Shown here: positions 16,801-17,563 of the stretch, in pieces
Layout of the letters: each line of letters begins with the position of its first letter
How positions within the stretch are numbered: the first letter of the stretch is position 1
The notes under the pieces: model-generated
Told to the model about the DNA's origin: nothing
What the model saw: only the letters and a program-made list of their open reading frames with translations
Databases searched by the model: none
Origin: an uncultured Dyadobacter sp.
GTDB lineage: Bacteria; Bacteroidota; Bacteroidia; Cytophagales; Spirosomataceae
DNA: 17,563 bases
Direction: 5' to 3'
Assembly: GCA_946481035.1 (NCBI GenBank)
Contig: CAMLNK010000004.1
Coordinates: forward strand, 1 to 17,563
Made by a program: the position numbers and the translations under genes

Positions 16801-17188
16801 AGACGGTGCATTCATCCCGGGTGTTTGGGAGGACGAGGAAGGCAACTACCACGAGTGGCTTGGCGGCGCGGGTACCAAATACATGCCGATCACGGCCATG
16901 TACCCTTGGAGCTTCAACCAGCAGGTGACTTTCGATGCGTCGTTCGTCAAACTGCGCGAAATCACATTGACCTACAAAATCCCGACCCTGTTCAACTCGG
17001 TGCGCAATGCGAGCTTGTCGCTCTACACCCGGAACATCATGCTCTGGAATGCGGCCAAGATCGGTATCGATCCGGAGCGCGCATTCTGGGCTGACCCGAG
17101 CAAAGGCGGCTTCCGCCAGGGTATCGAGCGCCAGAACGTAATGCCGTGGACAATTCCGTTCGGCTTCAAGCTCAATTTCGATTTCTGA
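13838..17188 (+). CDS. SusC/RagA-like TonB-dependent outer-membrane transporter (pair 2)
   Basis: A 1116-residue TonB-linked barrel. After an N-terminal signal region (KMAARCMLAALCLSG, cleavage probably near ARAG) there is an unusual Ala/Pro/Gly-rich linker to about residue 47. Residues 49-120 are the carboxypeptidase-regulatory-like domain (IKGKVTSAVDGSPIPGVNVL, FSYIGFNTTEV). A TonB-box-like EAVVTALG is at 128-135. The plug has SGRVSGVSI, RGAASLKNNQPLFVVDGVPL, DINPDDIESMSVLKGPSAAA and GSRAGNGVILITTKSG. The barrel ends in KLNFDF with a terminal Phe. There is no STN domain. The plug is closely alike in pattern to SusC 1, but the barrels differ, suggesting different ligands. It is followed after 23 bases by its SusD-like partner. 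Confidence 0.97.
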   Translation: MKPKATLKMAARCMLAALCLSGPDLAARAGTPAAGVPGKNALFPVADRIKGKVTSAVDGSPIPGVNVLVKGTQLGTTTDAAGAFTLDVDSKNAVLVFSYIGFNTTEVTVGGKSVVDVVLSENVATLQEAVVTALGIKRETRSLGYNVGKIEGRDVANVANENVLTSLSGRVSGVSINQTSGVGSSISIVIRGAASLKNNQPLFVVDGVPLANSLANVSEKGSGNKVDYGNAISDINPDDIESMSVLKGPSAAALYGSRAGNGVILITTKSGKKGKGLGVSFSTSNVFEKPYRFLDLHYKYANGERPFQLDESSAYWGGLPLDAGIKEVQWNSPVGADGKPVATELKSYKDNMKNFLQTGITSTNNLTVSGSTDKATYRVSYNNMSNRGLIPNSDLYRNALSTALTFDMSKNLKLSTNLNFVRSNSNSRPQTSERDGNPLQAVYYSPSYDVRDLKGVWKPGREEIEQLTVAPGETDNPYFLAKHLTNAYTRDRLYGNLKLDWTIAPGLTAFVRYSHDMYDEDRETKIPWSYKSMAKGGYYLENVGRNEGNADFLVTKTIKKGDFDISISGGGNIMKQKGNNSNLGGRDLSVPGLYNISNIPVANRVVGNGSYKKAIYSLYALGSFGFKNQLYLDLTARNDWSSTLPEANRSYFYPSASLSWLASTTFNMPSSISLLKFRGGWAQVGNDTDPYQLYPNLGTGNWGNLVTANLGGTLLNPTLLPEIATSTEGGVDLNMFNNRLRFDLTYYDRANTNQIFTVPTAPSTGWESKNINAGKLVSRGWEIGVGGTPISNLNGWTLDVNANFSRNRVTVKELAPNFPYFEQWGENGAGAYTYVGEQIGNIYSRGFATVTDKNSPYYRWPIIAYDGDGGDMDWQSLGGRENNVKVGNYNPDFMVGGQVNLSYKRFSLGLSLDWRQGGEFMSFTYRYGESDWKSQRQIDNLIPGSLYSPDQLVALLKSDPEKYIIPQNGNFPRVGGHTAATGGFGADGDGAFIPGVWEDEEGNYHEWLGGAGTKYMPITAMYPWSFNQQVTFDASFVKLREITLTYKIPTLFNSVRNASLSLYTRNIMLWNAAKIGIDPERAFWADPSKGGFRQGIERQNVMPWTIPFGFKLNFDF

Positions 17189-17211
17189 TTCATTCCTGAA
17201 AATTCAAAGCG

Positions 17212-17563
17212 ATGAAAATTTTTAAACATATCCCCAAAATCGTTTTCGCGTTGGTGGTGCTGGTGGCATCTTCCTGTAAGGAAAACCTTACGGAAATCAA
17301 CGAAAACCCGAATGGCGTAGATCCTAACACCGCCAATCCGAACTTGCTGCTGCCGACCGTCATGACCGGCGTGGGTACACAATATCTGAAACTGGGCTAC
17401 GGCCGGATCGCGGGTGTGGTGCAGCACACGCAGGAAGATGCGTGGAAAGACGGTTTCAATGACTATAACTGGACAGAAGAGGACGACGAATGGAAAGCAT
17501 GGTACGGCTTTCTGCGTAACAACAACCTGCTCTACAAGAGATCGGTGGAAATGGGTTTTACCT
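17212..17563 (+). CDS. SusD/RagB-like outer-membrane lipoprotein (pair 2), 3' end cut off by window edge
   Basis: About 117 codons are visible from the ATG at 17212, then the window ends. The N-terminus is a lipoprotein signal (VFALVVLVASSC, lipidated Cys22) followed by KENLTEINENPNG, the usual start of SusD-like_2 proteins. Next come LLLPTVMTGVGTQYLKLGYG and a Trp-rich stretch (EDDEWKAWYGFLRNNN), which fits the N-terminal helices of the family. It would bind the nutrient for the adjacent SusC. The 23-base spacing shows an operon. No statement on its length or ligand is possible. Confidence 0.92.
   Translation, partial: MKIFKHIPKIVFALVVLVASSCKENLTEINENPNGVDPNTANPNLLLPTVMTGVGTQYLKLGYGRIAGVVQHTQEDAWKDGFNDYNWTEEDDEWKAWYGFLRNNNLLYKRSVEMGFT

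Noticed and set aside
1..17563. CRISPR arrays, tRNA or rRNA genes, insertion sequences, prophage genes
   Set aside because: No regular repeat-spacer pattern, no cloverleaf or rRNA-like segment, and no transposase or phage protein was seen on either strand.

Overview
The window looks like part of a chromosome from the phylum Bacteroidota. The best guess is a Dyadobacter-like member of the Cytophagales; this is inferred from gene content and a roughly 50% GC, codon-rich style, not from a marker gene. Supporting signs are two SusC/SusD outer-membrane nutrient-uptake pairs, a reg_prop/Y_Y_Y periplasmic sensor, almost no Shine-Dalgarno sequences, and several sites matching the Bacteroidota -7 promoter element (TAnnTTTG).

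Layout, left to right. (1) 1-2215, minus strand: N-terminal 738 codons of a two-component sensor with a periplasmic beta-propeller, cut by the window edge. (2) 2387-3307, plus: AraC-type regulator, divergent from the sensor. (3) 3308-4129, minus: unrecognised, mostly helical protein whose stop codon abuts the AraC stop. (4) 4250-5827, plus: secreted family-28 glycoside hydrolase (polygalacturonase-like) with all signature residues. (5) 5840-6877, minus: Tat-exported alpha/beta hydrolase with an Asp nucleophile (epoxide hydrolase/dehalogenase type), convergent with the GH28 gene. (6) 6878-7399: mostly non-coding, with a possible 40-residue membrane peptide, promoter-like elements and a strong bidirectional terminator. 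(7) 7400-12146, minus: susC-susD operon 1 (SusC at 8967-12146, SusD-like lipoprotein at 7400-8947). (8) 12147-12639: a 493-base intergenic region, largely AT-rich, with a perfect 12-base inverted repeat. (9) 12640-13392, plus: NmrA-like/atypical SDR NAD(P)-binding protein with a terminator. (10) 13596-13787, plus: 63-residue protein resembling the start of FecR anti-sigma factors. (11) 13838-17563, plus: susC-susD operon 2, with its SusD-like gene cut by the right edge.

Working together: the SusC/D pairs would bind oligomeric nutrients at the cell surface and import them through TonB-powered barrels. The GH28 enzyme would attack pectin-type galacturonans, and the sensor and AraC protein are candidate local regulators. 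Whether GH28 belongs to the same regulon as either SusC/D pair is not shown by the sequence, since no gene here shares an operon with it. Neither SusC has the extra N-terminal STN signalling domain, so classical FecI/FecR transenvelope control of these two is unlikely.

I did not find a clearly new biological system. The most unusual items are the orphan helical protein at 3308-4129, the short FecR-like protein, the inverted repeat in the large intergenic region, and the repeated GTGGACA-type motifs upstream of the exported hydrolase.
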